Positions 56,187 through 64,000 of a DNA stretch of 64,000 nt are shown here, piece by piece; the stretch's first letter is position 1; each line of letters starts with the position of its first letter. The position numbers were made by a program, and so were the translations under genes. The notes below the pieces were generated by a model that saw only the letters and a program-made list of their open reading frames with translations, made no database searches and was not told the DNA's origin. Source of the DNA: [Clostridium] clostridioforme AGR2157 (lineage in GTDB: Bacteria > Bacillota > Clostridia > Lachnospirales > Lachnospiraceae); assembly GCF_000424325.1 (NCBI RefSeq), contig NZ_AUJR01000020.1, positions 25,206 through 89,205 on the forward strand, written 5' to 3'.

Positions 56187-56405
56187 TCAGGCAGAACGGT
56201 TTTCCAGGATAGTCTCCGCAAACAAAAAGTCCGCATTATATTCCGGCAGAAGCAGGTCACAAGTCCTCCTGAACTCCCAGTATGTAAAGTCCTTGCAGCC
56301 CTCCAGTTTATCCTGTACAGACGCCTCACTTATGCCCAAAAAATCTGCGTATTCCCTTAGGGAAATACACTTTCTATCCAGGGCTTTCCTAAGATTCATA
56401 AACAT
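56187..56405 (-). CDS. Small phage-like XRE DNA-binding protein
   Basis: A 72-residue protein with a helix-turn-helix (SLREYADFLGISEASVQDKL, about 15-34) and the C-terminal LLLPEYNADFLF pattern seen in small clostridial phage-type regulators. It starts after GAGGGGCGG. A perfect palindrome follows its promoter -10, so it is probably autoregulated. It is divergent from another XRE gene at 56561. Confidence 0.7.
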   Translation of the reverse strand: MFMNLRKALDRKCISLREYADFLGISEASVQDKLEGCKDFTYWEFRRTCDLLLPEYNADFLFAETILENRSA

Positions 56406-56420
56406 TTTGCCGCCCCTCTC

Positions 56421-56476
56421 TTACCCCTAGGGGTAATTCTTAATTCAAATATATACCCTTAATCGTAATTTGTCAA
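56421..56476 (-). promoter_or_regulatory. Promoter with perfect palindromic operator
   Basis: Minus-strand TTGACA (56471-56476) and TATATT (56448-56453), spacer 17, are followed by the perfect 16-base palindrome TTACCCCTAGGGGTAA (56421-56436). A degenerate copy, TTACGATTAAGGGTA, lies in the spacer. One of the two flanking XRE proteins probably binds here. Confidence 0.75.
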
Positions 56477-56507
56477 GCCATTTCTACGCTCATGGGTAAC
56501 TTTTTCC

Positions 56508-56536
56508 TTGTCTAACAAACCTATACATGTTAAAAT
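56508..56536 (+). promoter_or_regulatory. Promoter of the 56561 XRE gene
   Basis: TTGTCT (56508-56513) and TAAAAT (56531-56536) are 17 bases apart. Confidence 0.5.
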
Positions 56537-56560
56537 ATTCCAGGAATGGAGGTGATACAT

Positions 56561-56872
56561 TTGGATTTTCTGGAAAAACTAAACCATCTCATGGAACAGA
56601 ACCATTTAAATAAAAGCACGCTGTCCAAAGCCTGCGATATCCCCTATACCACCATCGACGGATGGTACAAGAAGGGATATGAGGGGCTTAAACTGACAAC
56701 GCTGCGCAAGCTATCCGCTTATTTCGGTGTTCCTCTGGACTTCTGGGCCAATGACCACATACCGGCATTCACAAGGTCTGCCATAAAGCAGAACATAATC
56801 ATGCGGCTGGACAAAATGAGTGACGAACAGGCCAAAGCCGTCCTGGCATTCATAAAATATATGGAAGAATAA
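56561..56872 (+). CDS. XRE-family regulator
   Basis: A 103-residue protein. The helix-turn-helix reads LNKSTLSKACDIPYTTIDGW, followed by LRKLSAYFGVPLDFW. The C-terminal 25 residues (RLDKMSDEQAKAVLAFIKYM) form a helix that probably dimerises. The start is taken as TTG at 56561, eight bases after GGAGG; an ATG five codons earlier lies on top of that site. Base pairs upstream hold a palindrome shared with the divergent small XRE gene. Confidence 0.85.
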   Translation: MDFLEKLNHLMEQNHLNKSTLSKACDIPYTTIDGWYKKGYEGLKLTTLRKLSAYFGVPLDFWANDHIPAFTRSAIKQNIIMRLDKMSDEQAKAVLAFIKYMEE

Positions 56873-56889
56873 CTATATTCCTACAGTTA

Positions 56890-56955
56890 TTATTATATCG
56901 GCGTTTCGCCAATATATCAAGGGTTATTTATTACATTAATGTCGTTTCGCCAATA
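56890..56955. repeat. Repeated CGTTTCGCCAATA motif, one copy in a dyad
   Basis: The motif CGTTTCGCCAATA occurs at 56902-56914 and 56943-56955. The first copy lies inside TATATCGGCG-TTT-CGCCAATATA, a near-perfect dyad. It sits in the 300-base gap between the XRE gene and the PBP gene; it may be an operator or a weak hairpin after the XRE gene. The rest of the gap shows nothing clear. Confidence 0.5.
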
Positions 56956-57174
56956 CTCTATTTTAAAGTTCAGGGAAAGTCTGTTTATTTTCATTCTTTC
57001 CCTATCCTTTTTTTCCATTTCGGCTTATAATATCAATGGTCTGAGGGGCTGGCAAAACTTACCAGTCCCATTGACGCCACGCCTTTTCCCGGACAGGCAT
57101 ATGTTCACCTCATGATATGCTTTGGTCTGCACAGATTTTAGGTACGAAGAGGACAAGAGAGGATAGAGAGGACT

Positions 57175-59994
57175 ATGAAAGATACACTGAAACAGGCTGC
57201 ACGAAAAAACCTTCTGGTGGTCCGCGACATTGCGGTCAGCCTCCTGGGCATCGCCGGCTGGCTGTTCCACGCCCTTCTGGCCGTGATGACAACCGGGTTC
57301 ATATTGGGAGTCATCCTGTGTCTGCTGATTTACGCCAAGGTAAAGCCGGACCTGGACCAATGCCGTGAACTGGCCTATGACAAGCTGGCCCAGATGGAGC
57401 GCACAGATTTCTCCATGCTGTCCGACACCGTGATTTATGACAAGGACGGCAGGCAGGTAGGGCTTATCAATGCCGGCCACTACCAGTATGTGGATATTAC
57501 CCGCATCAGCATGAACATTCAGAACGCATACATAGCTCAGGAGGACAGGCGCTTTAAGAGCCATACGGGCGTGGACTGGATTGCCACCTTCCGTGCCGGG
57601 CTGGCTCTTGTGAAGCACAGGGGCCAGATCACCCAGGGAGGAAGCACCATCACCCAGCAGGTCATTAAGAATACATACCTGACCCAGGAACAGACCTTCA
57701 CCCGTAAGATTGTGGAAATCCTGCTGGCCCCTGAGATTGAGAAAAAATACTCCAAGGCAGATATCATGGAGTTCTACTGCAATACTAATTTCTACGGCCA
57801 CCAGTGCTACGGCGTGGAAGCTGCCAGCCGTTACTATTTCGGCAAACATGCGGCGGACCTGGCCGTGGAGGAAGCGGCTGTCCTGGTAGGTATCAGCAAC
57901 AGCCCTTCTGCTTACGACCCGGTGTCTCATCCAAAAGCATCCCTTGAAAAGCGCAATGACGTGTTAAAGAGCATGCATGAAATAGGCGATTTGTCCGATG
58001 GGGATTATGAGAAAGCCCTGTCAAAGCCCCTTACCGTGGTCAAACAGGAATCCGAGGGCACGGACGAGAATTATCAGAGCAGCTACGCCATCCACTGCGC
58101 TGCTTTGGAGCTGTTAAAAAAGGACGGCTTCGAATTCCGGTACACCTTTGAGGACAAGGACGACTATAATTCCTACATGGACCGCTATACCGCTGCCTAC
58201 ACGGAAAAATCCGACCTGATACGCGCCGGCGGCTTCAAGATATATACCTCCCTGGACAGCCGTCTCCAGGACATGCTTCAGGCAGATATCGACCAGGGCC
58301 TGGCCTCCTACACCGAGTTACAGGACAATGGCAAATACGCCCTCCAGGGCGCGGGCGTCATTGTGGACAACCAGTCCAACTATGTAGTGGCCATCGTGGG
58401 AGGCCGCACAAGCGAGGACCAGTTTAACCGGGCCTATCTCAGCGCCAGGCAGCCGGGCAGCACCATCAAGCCCCTGATTGACTACGGCCCCGCCTTTGAC
58501 ACCGGCGAGTATTACCCCACCCGCATGGTGGATGACCACAAATGGGAGGACGGACCTTCCAACAGCGGCGGCAAATACCACGGAAACGTAACGGTCCGGG
58601 AAGCCCTCAACCGAAGCCTGAACACGGTAGCCTGGCAGATTCTGGAGGATATCGGCGTCAACTACGGACTAGGCTATCTGGGAGAAATGGAGTTTCAAAA
58701 GCTTACGTACGTTGACAACGGCGTGCCTTCCCTGAGTATCGGAGGCTTTACCAACGGCGTCCGCGTGGTGGACATGGCGAAGGGTTACAGCGCCCTGGCC
58801 AATTACGGCGTTTACAATGACCGCACCTGTATCACCCAAATCATCCATGAGCGCGACGGCGACCTGACCAAGGATTTGGCTCCTGTTGCCAAGCAGGTTT
58901 ACCGTGACGATTCCGCCTTCATGCTCACCGACATCCTGAAAGGCACCATGACCTCTCCCTACGGCACCGGGCGGGGACTGGAGCTGGATAACGGCATGCC
59001 TGCTGCAGGCAAGACCGGTACCACCAACAGCAGTAAGGATACCTGGTTCTGCGGCTATACACGCTACTACACCACGGCCGTATGGGTGGGATACGACATC
59101 CCCCGCAGAATGCCCGGCATCTACGGAAGCACTTATGCAGGAAAAATATGGAAAAATATCATGAACCAGATTCACGAAGGCTTAGAACCCTGGGATTGGG
59201 AGCAACCGGAAACCGTGGAGCGAAAGGTTGACCCCAAAACAGGTATCGAGGATTATTTCAGCACCACTGCTGAGTTCCGCGCCCAGCAGAGCCTTCACGA
59301 CAAGGAACAGGCCAGGCTGACCAAACAGCTGGAACAGGATATCCGGGAATTCACTGCCAGGGAAATCAGTTCGGTGGAGGATACCTATGCGGTCAAGAGC
59401 CAATACCAGGACATCACCTCCCGCCTGCCCCTTCTGGACGACGGGGAGTTACGGGCCGGCATGCTGGAACAGGTGGAAGAGCGGTACGACTATTTCGCGG
59501 GAATCATCAGCCAGATGGGCGATACCATTGCCCTGTACGAGAAGCAGAAGGCTATTGACGACGCCAGGGTCAGGGAAGAGGCCGAAAAGCAGGCGGAGGA
59601 GAACCGGAAACAGGCGGAGAAGGATATCAGGAAAAAAGAATTTCTTCAGGCCCTTCAGGCTGTGGAGGAGCTGAAATACCAGCAAAGGGATGCCCAGGAC
59701 CTGGTACAGGATGCCATCGGAAAGCTTTCCCTGGTAGCCGGCGACCCGGAGCAGCAGGCGCTGTCCGACCGGCTTCAGGCAGCTATCAGGCGTATCTCCA
59801 CCCTGCCCACCGAGGACCAGTGGAACGCATCCCAGGCCGAGAGCAGGGCAGCCGAGGAAGCTGCCATGAAGCAGGCCGAGCAGCAGGTTCAGGTTCAGCA
59901 GAACCAGCTTCGCTCCTCCTTAAACAGCGAGAAATTCAAGTGGAACAACATGGAATACTACGGACCAGGAGGCAGACCGGACGATGAAAACTGA
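57175..59994 (+). CDS. Class A penicillin-binding protein (transglycosylase/transpeptidase) with long C-terminal coiled coil
   Basis: A 939-residue bifunctional peptidoglycan synthase. One membrane helix (about 30-53) anchors it. The GT51 domain has catalytic Glu123 in AQEDRRFKSHTGVDW and ITQGGSTITQQVIKN. The transpeptidase domain has Ser429-T-I-K432 in QPGSTIKPL and K613-T-G in AGKTGTTNSS. After about residue 690 an unusual 240-residue Glu/Gln/Arg-rich coiled coil follows, outside the usual PBP1 plan. A small membrane-protein gene overlaps its 3' end. Confidence 0.95.
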   Translation: MKDTLKQAARKNLLVVRDIAVSLLGIAGWLFHALLAVMTTGFILGVILCLLIYAKVKPDLDQCRELAYDKLAQMERTDFSMLSDTVIYDKDGRQVGLINAGHYQYVDITRISMNIQNAYIAQEDRRFKSHTGVDWIATFRAGLALVKHRGQITQGGSTITQQVIKNTYLTQEQTFTRKIVEILLAPEIEKKYSKADIMEFYCNTNFYGHQCYGVEAASRYYFGKHAADLAVEEAAVLVGISNSPSAYDPVSHPKASLEKRNDVLKSMHEIGDLSDGDYEKALSKPLTVVKQESEGTDENYQSSYAIHCAALELLKKDGFEFRYTFEDKDDYNSYMDRYTAAYTEKSDLIRAGGFKIYTSLDSRLQDMLQADIDQGLASYTELQDNGKYALQGAGVIVDNQSNYVVAIVGGRTSEDQFNRAYLSARQPGSTIKPLIDYGPAFDTGEYYPTRMVDDHKWEDGPSNSGGKYHGNVTVREALNRSLNTVAWQILEDIGVNYGLGYLGEMEFQKLTYVDNGVPSLSIGGFTNGVRVVDMAKGYSALANYGVYNDRTCITQIIHERDGDLTKDLAPVAKQVYRDDSAFMLTDILKGTMTSPYGTGRGLELDNGMPAAGKTGTTNSSKDTWFCGYTRYYTTAVWVGYDIPRRMPGIYGSTYAGKIWKNIMNQIHEGLEPWDWEQPETVERKVDPKTGIEDYFSTTAEFRAQQSLHDKEQARLTKQLEQDIREFTAREISSVEDTYAVKSQYQDITSRLPLLDDGELRAGMLEQVEERYDYFAGIISQMGDTIALYEKQKAIDDARVREEAEKQAEENRKQAEKDIRKKEFLQALQAVEELKYQQRDAQDLVQDAIGKLSLVAGDPEQQALSDRLQAAIRRISTLPTEDQWNASQAESRAAEEAAMKQAEQQVQVQQNQLRSSLNSEKFKWNNMEYYGPGGRPDDEN

Positions 59995-60328
59995 TTTACA
60001 TAAAATAGCAGGACCTGTGGCCGCCACACGGCTCAAACCGGGCAAACCCGCCCGCGGCAAATTCAAACGGGAAGGCGCCAATCCCTACTGCATGCCGCCC
60101 AGAAGCTGGTTTCGCACATTCATGTGCATGAACATCCCCATCGCGGGATGGATTTACCTGCTCTGCCTGGCTTTTGGAAAAAAGGAGAACCAGCTGAGGG
60201 ACTTTGCCAAGGCTTACCTGATTTACAAGCTGGTATTCCTGGCGGCAGCTCTGGTCATACTGGGAATCCTGGTATACATGGGACTGGACCTTGCAGACAA
60301 GCTGCTGGCTTATATGGAAATGCTGTAG
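59984..60328 (+). CDS. Small two-helix membrane protein coupled to the PBP gene
   Basis: A 114-residue protein with a basic N-terminal tail and two helices (about 50-67 and 82-104). Its start lies inside the last codons of the PBP gene (11-base overlap), so translation is coupled and a partner role in cell-wall synthesis is likely. I do not recognise the family. Confidence 0.75.
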   Translation: MKTDLHKIAGPVAATRLKPGKPARGKFKREGANPYCMPPRSWFRTFMCMNIPIAGWIYLLCLAFGKKENQLRDFAKAYLIYKLVFLAAALVILGILVYMGLDLADKLLAYMEML

Positions 60329-60345
60329 GTTCACACACTGAATTC

Positions 60346-60400
60346 AAAAAAGGTTCTTTCTGCTCTCCGGATAATCCAAAGAGCAGAAAGAACCTTTTTT
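60346..60400. terminator. Bidirectional terminator
   Basis: A perfect 21-base inverted repeat, AAAAAAGGTTCTTTCTGCTCT and its complement, flanks a 13-base loop. It gives a U-run on both strands, ending both the PBP unit and the convergent shikimate-kinase-like unit. Confidence 0.92.
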
Positions 60401-60408
60401 CATTATAG

Positions 60409-61053
60409 TCAATCTATCCCGCCTGCCTTAAAAAGCGCAAGCTCCTCCTTAAGGGCTGCAATCTCAGCTTCATAAGCTTCTATCTTGCGGTCCTTTTCCT
60501 CCAGAATCTTCTTCTGCTCCTCCACAATGCGCTCAATCATATTGCGGTCCATCATTCCCTCAATGATGTCCCTCAGCGCATCCACTGTGTCTCCCGGAGT
60601 CTTTCCCTCCTCGTCAATGGTGATGTCCGCATATTTCTCATAATAAGGCACACGCTCATTGTAAAGGTCCCGAAGGGTAAATCCTGGTTTTAGTGCAACG
60701 CCCCTGTCCACCACATTGCCAATACGCTTTTCCATCTCCTCATAGCTCATCTTCAGATAGACCACTTCACTGATTTCCTTCAGGTGCTCCATGGCCTTCT
60801 CACCGTATATGACGCTTCCGCCGGGAGCAATGACAGAAAGGGTCACATCCAGTCCGGCATTGATTCTCTCCTCCACTTCAAGGAATCCGTCCATGCCCTC
60901 CTCCGCAATAATTTCCTTTAGAAGCCTGCCCTCCTTTTCCTGTATCACGATATCCACGTCCACAAAGGAAAATCCCAGCCTCTTGGCCAGCAGTACCCCA
61001 ATGGTGCTCTTGCCCGACGACGGCATGCCTATCATGGTAATGTTCGGTTTCAC
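60409..61053 (-). CDS. Shikimate-kinase-like protein with C-terminal coiled coil
   Basis: A 214-residue P-loop kinase. Walker A is GMPSSGKST at 9-17, followed by FVDVDIVIQEKEG, which matches the shikimate-binding Asp region, and VIAPGGSVIY, the shikimate-kinase GGG/GGS motif. The last 40 residues form a charged coiled coil not found in AroK. No aromatic-pathway genes are nearby, so it may act on another substrate. Its start overlaps the stop of the flavin reductase gene by four bases. Confidence 0.8.
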   Translation of the reverse strand: MKPNITMIGMPSSGKSTIGVLLAKRLGFSFVDVDIVIQEKEGRLLKEIIAEEGMDGFLEVEERINAGLDVTLSVIAPGGSVIYGEKAMEHLKEISEVVYLKMSYEEMEKRIGNVVDRGVALKPGFTLRDLYNERVPYYEKYADITIDEEGKTPGDTVDALRDIIEGMMDRNMIERIVEEQKKILEEKDRKIEAYEAEIAALKEELALFKAGGID

Positions 61054-61661
61054 GCTTTTTTCCTCCTTGAAGTCCTGTTCTTATCATTCGACCTTTTAAC
61101 CGTTTTCTTCACCGTATATCCAAAGCTTCCCAGCTTCTTTCCCAGCTCAAAATACTCTCCGTGGGAATAGCTCACAAGTCCGGATGCATTGAGGTTGAAC
61201 TTTCCCCTGTCGTCCATATACTGGTTGTCAATGGTCACTCCCATCACCTTGGCAATGAACATATCATGGCTTCCCAGCTCCTTCACTTCCGCCACCCTGC
61301 ACTCAATGTTTACCGGGCTTTCCTCCACCCCCGGCGCCTTCACATACCTGGATGCCTGTGGGGTCAGCCTTGTCTCCTTAAACTTATCCACGTCCCTGCC
61401 GGATTTGACGCCGCAGTAATCCGTGGCCCGGACCAGCCGCTTATTCACCAGATTGATGACAAATTCTCCTGTATCCCTGATGATACTGTGGGAGAAACGC
61501 TCCTTGCGCACGGATATGGACACCATGGCAGGATCCGAGCAAATGGTGCCTGCCCAGGCCACTGTGATGATGTTGGGGGTCTCTCCCTCCCTGCCGCAGC
61601 TGACCATAACAGCCGGCACCGGATAGAGCATGTTGCCTGGTTTCCAGTATTCCTTTGACAT
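61050..61661 (-). CDS. Flavin reductase family protein
   Basis: A 203-residue FMN-binding protein of the flavin-reductase/DIM6-NTAB type. Typical segments are NIITVAWAGTICSDPAMVSI, SVRKERFSHSIIRDTGEFVINL and the DYCGVKSGRDVDKF loop. Such proteins reduce flavin or act as small flavoproteins; the physiological partner is unknown. It is coupled to the kinase-like gene downstream and starts 28 bases after the pyrophosphatase gene ends. Confidence 0.88.
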   Translation of the reverse strand: MSKEYWKPGNMLYPVPAVMVSCGREGETPNIITVAWAGTICSDPAMVSISVRKERFSHSIIRDTGEFVINLVNKRLVRATDYCGVKSGRDVDKFKETRLTPQASRYVKAPGVEESPVNIECRVAEVKELGSHDMFIAKVMGVTIDNQYMDDRGKFNLNASGLVSYSHGEYFELGKKLGSFGYTVKKTVKRSNDKNRTSRRKKA

Positions 61662-61688
61662 ATCTTAATCCTCCTGCCCCTACCGGGC

Positions 61689-63359
61689 CTAATCCTGCTC
61701 CGCCAGCATCAGCTCCGGAATCAGCTGTTTTTTACGGGATACCACTCCCGGCAGGCTCAGCACCGGTTCCGGCTTTTCCGCGGCTTCCTCCATATCCAGG
61801 TGAAACGCCTTGGCTGCCAGCTGCACCGCGCCCTGTCCATAACAAATCAGGTCCGTGGATTCCTTCAGTATGTTGGTCAGCATGAAAAATACCATATCCA
61901 GGCTGTTGCTCTCCTTGGCCTTTTCCATATATCCCAGCATCTTCTCCTTCAGGGTATCCAGCTCTATATCATTTAACGACGTAATCTGTCCCACGCCAAT
62001 CAGCGCCTTGCCTACGGAAAACTTCTTAAAATCCTGGTAGAAAATCTCCTCGTCGGACTTATCCTTTAAATTACTTCCCGCCCCGAACATTTCCATGGCG
62101 TACTTCTCTATATCCAGGCCGGCTATGGCTGCCAGGGACCTGGCAGCCATCTCATCCACCGGTGTGCAGGTGGGGGACCGGAACAACAGGGTATCCGACA
62201 CAATGGCGCTGCACAGCAGCCCGGCAATCTTCGGCTCAATCTCCACCTTATTTTCCAGGTACATCTGGTAAATAATGGTGGCCGTACAGCCCAGGGGCTG
62301 GTTGCGGAAGAACACAGGAGCCATGGTCTGGACCGTCCCCAGCCTGTGATGGTCGATGATTTCCATGATTTCAGCGCTCTCGATACCTGCCACGGCCTGG
62401 CTCTTCTCGTTGTGGTCCACCAGAATTACCTGCTTGCCCCTGGCGCCCAACAGGTTCCGGCGTGAAATCATTCCCAGATACCTTCCCTCCTTGTCCAGTA
62501 TGGGGAAATCCCGGTGCCTCTTGCTGGCCATGACCTCCCGGATTTCATCCGTATAATCATCGCTGTTAAAGGTAATCAGATGCTCCCTGGTCATGAAATA
62601 GCTGATGGGCATGCTCTGGTTAATGAGACGGGCCGCCGTATATGTGTCGTAGGTGGTGGCAATGACCGTGCATCCCCTGTCCTGGGCAATCTTCTTGATG
62701 GTCATGGACACGCCTGCGCCCTCACACACAATGATGCAGTCAGCTCCCATCTCAATGGCACAGAGCTGGGACTCATAACGGTTGCCCAGTATGACCAGGT
62801 CGTGGGGTTCAATGTAAAATTCCATCAGGTCCGGATTGGCGGCTGCAATCAGCACCTTTCCCTTGTCAAAATAGGCGTCCGCATTTCCCACCACAATATC
62901 GGCTTCCAGTGTTTCAATGATATTGGAATACTGGGTATGGGCCTTGGACAGGATGCTGCTGTCATAAATATTCATATAGGTCTTTGTAATATCGCCCACC
63001 GTGATAAGCCCTTCCAGGGTACCGTCGGGCCTGACGGAAGGAATGGTCACCACATTGTTTTCCTGCATGATGTTCCATGCCCTTTTTAAGGAAATTTTAT
63101 CCGCAACTCCCCTGGTCTTGCGGATTTCAATGTCCTTTACCTGGGTCCTCACATCCTCCACCAGCTTAGGCTCCTCCATGCCGAAGTAGTCCAGGACAAA
63201 CCTGGTCTCCCCATTCACATGGCCTGCCCTGGCCGGAATATACGCATCCCCTGTAATGGCCCGTTTTAGGTTGGCATAACAGATAGCCGAACAAATGGAA
63301 TCCGTATCAGGATTCCTGTGGCCGATGACCGTTGTCTTTCTTTTTAATTCCTGCTCCAT
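61689..63359 (-). CDS. Putative manganese-dependent inorganic pyrophosphatase with CBS and DRTGG domains
   Basis: A 556-residue DHH-family enzyme that hydrolyses pyrophosphate. The N-terminal metal motif is GHRNPDTDSICSA (13-25), interrupted after about residue 70 by two CBS domains flanking a DRTGG domain, and resuming near ILVDHNEKSQ and EIIDHHRLG. CBS-PPases of this layout are regulated by adenine nucleotides and diadenosine polyphosphates. Length matches the regulated type, against about 310 for the plain enzyme. Confidence 0.93.
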   Translation of the reverse strand: MEQELKRKTTVIGHRNPDTDSICSAICYANLKRAITGDAYIPARAGHVNGETRFVLDYFGMEEPKLVEDVRTQVKDIEIRKTRGVADKISLKRAWNIMQENNVVTIPSVRPDGTLEGLITVGDITKTYMNIYDSSILSKAHTQYSNIIETLEADIVVGNADAYFDKGKVLIAAANPDLMEFYIEPHDLVILGNRYESQLCAIEMGADCIIVCEGAGVSMTIKKIAQDRGCTVIATTYDTYTAARLINQSMPISYFMTREHLITFNSDDYTDEIREVMASKRHRDFPILDKEGRYLGMISRRNLLGARGKQVILVDHNEKSQAVAGIESAEIMEIIDHHRLGTVQTMAPVFFRNQPLGCTATIIYQMYLENKVEIEPKIAGLLCSAIVSDTLLFRSPTCTPVDEMAARSLAAIAGLDIEKYAMEMFGAGSNLKDKSDEEIFYQDFKKFSVGKALIGVGQITSLNDIELDTLKEKMLGYMEKAKESNSLDMVFFMLTNILKESTDLICYGQGAVQLAAKAFHLDMEEAAEKPEPVLSLPGVVSRKKQLIPELMLAEQD

Positions 63360-63664
63360 TTTCTCTCCTTCGATTCTGCATCTATGGTAATATATAATGT
63401 TTCATAATCTGTTTACAACAAATTCACACTTCGTTCACATTTATTTTTTATACTATTTCCATAAGAATAAGTTGTATATGCAAATGATAAATAGTAAAAT
63501 TGCACATAGATTTTTCATAATTGCCCCGGTTGCTATACAATCGGGGTCTCCTCATTTTATAAGGCTTTTTCGGGCTGAAAACTCCGGCTCTATCTTTATA
63601 CTGTATACAAGATACTTCCCGCCATTTCAGTATATCAGACCATATTTCTTTTTTCAACCACAAC
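63360..63664. other. Non-coding stretch downstream of the group II intron
   Basis: The stretch holds a CCCCGGTTG-CTATA-CAATCGGGG hairpin at 63524-63546 without a U-run, and AT-rich sequence that probably includes the pyrophosphatase promoter. A minus-strand reading of about 70 codons (from 63666) has no ribosome site and no recognisable motif; I do not call it a gene. Confidence 0.4.
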
Positions 63665-64000
63665 ATCGGATAGGGGAGATTTTAACCTCCCCTTCCACAC
63701 CACGTAGCGTACCGTTCGGTACTACGCGGTTCAATAGTTTACTCGGACTTTCAGATAGTGGGCAGTCATATCGGGATAACCAAGTCTGTCCACTATGATT
63801 CTTTTGGTGAGTGCCGAGTTGAGCATTCCCGCCGCTCTCCACACTCCCTTTCGGCAGTTCGCCATCTCATGCACCTTCCACTCTGGTAAATGTAACGCCC
63901 GCAACATTTTATATCTTGTGCGTACCTTCTTCCATTGTTTCCAGTACACCGCTCGGATTCTGTGGCGCAGCCACTCATCCGTCTGTTCCATCAGGCTTTT
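63665..64000 (-). mobile_element. 3' end of a group II intron (cut by window)
   Basis: Minus-strand sequence after the maturase stop folds as domain V (GAACCGCGTAGTACCGAACG then GTACGCTACGTGGTGTG, 63696-63732). Domain VI follows: GGGGAG and CTCCCC around GTTAAAAT. The intron ends in CTATCCGAT at about 63665. These bacterial retroelements splice as RNA and insert with their maturase. Confidence 0.85.
63731..64000 (-). CDS. ltrA: Group II intron reverse transcriptase/maturase, C-terminal part
   Basis: The last 89 residues of an intron-encoded protein. The reading DEWLRHRIRAVYWKQWKKVR and MANCRKGVWRAAGMLNSAL, ending HYLKVRVNY, is the X/maturase C-terminal region common to these proteins. The reverse-transcriptase domain lies beyond the window edge. 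Its stop codon abuts domain V of the intron. Confidence 0.9.
   Translation of the reverse strand, partial: KSLMEQTDEWLRHRIRAVYWKQWKKVRTRYKMLRALHLPEWKVHEMANCRKGVWRAAGMLNSALTKRIIVDRLGYPDMTAHYLKVRVNY

Noticed and set aside
1..64000. CRISPR arrays, tRNA and rRNA genes
   Set aside because: I found no regularly spaced direct repeats with spacers, no tRNA cloverleaf with a T-loop GTTCRA context and no rRNA sequence. A tRNA could be missed by eye.

Overview
The window looks like chromosome of a gut Lachnospiraceae-type Firmicute, most likely an Enterocloster/Clostridium clostridioforme-group relative. I infer this from gene content and style (recA-recX-rny order, dnaD/dnaI primosome genes, DUF134-NifX pair, strong AGGAGG ribosome sites, moderate GC); it was not tested by a search. 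Most genes lie on the minus strand.

Layout. 0-1.4 kb: a cut-off zinc alcohol dehydrogenase facing a GntR regulator. 1.8-10.5 kb: an amino-acid operon region, leuB-ilvD-ilvB-serC-serA-DUF1015, with two large imperfect DNA palindromes (1568-1809 and 7427-7577). 10.6-17.9 kb: acetyltransferase, M28 peptidase, cell-wall-binding protein, LysR/MATE pair and a secreted protein. 17.9-19.5 kb: an AT-rich foreign patch with an ImmA/IrrE-type protease, a small membrane protein and an IS66 scrap. 19.5-30.7 kb: housekeeping core (rny, recX, recA with a LexA box, acyltransferase, prs, dnaI, dnaD, murC, queT under a preQ1 riboswitch). A tight DnaA-box cluster lies between dnaD and murC. 30.7-32.8 kb: gene debris around a small XRE regulator and a Uma2 nuclease. 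32.8-36.9 kb: an ABC importer (SsuABC/TauABC type) behind a frameshifted C-S lyase gene. 37-40.6 kb: NifX/DUF134, MazF, LysR and a YeiH-type exporter. 40.7-46.6 kb: a sialic-acid catabolic operon (nanE-nanA-symporter-yhcH-nanK-rpiR). 46.7-47.5 kb: more debris. 47.8-53.6 kb: a compact biosynthetic cluster of free-standing parts (acid-activating ligase, carrier protein, NRPS-type condensation protein, alpha/beta hydrolase, SCP2 protein, phosphopantetheinyl transferase) facing a TetR regulator. 53.7-57 kb: a decayed enolase-superfamily gene, amino-acid permease and two small DNA-binding proteins. 57.2-63.4 kb: class A PBP, membrane protein, shikimate-kinase-like protein, flavin reductase and CBS-type pyrophosphatase. 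63.7-64 kb: the 3' end of a group II intron.

The most interesting item is the 47.8-53.6 kb cluster. It has everything needed to activate an acid, load it on a carrier and condense it with an acceptor, behind one promoter carrying palindromes suited to the TetR protein; its product is unknown. Next come the DnaA-box array, which also overlaps the murC terminator, and the two branched palindromic elements in the biosynthetic operon region. No rRNA, tRNA or CRISPR array was seen.
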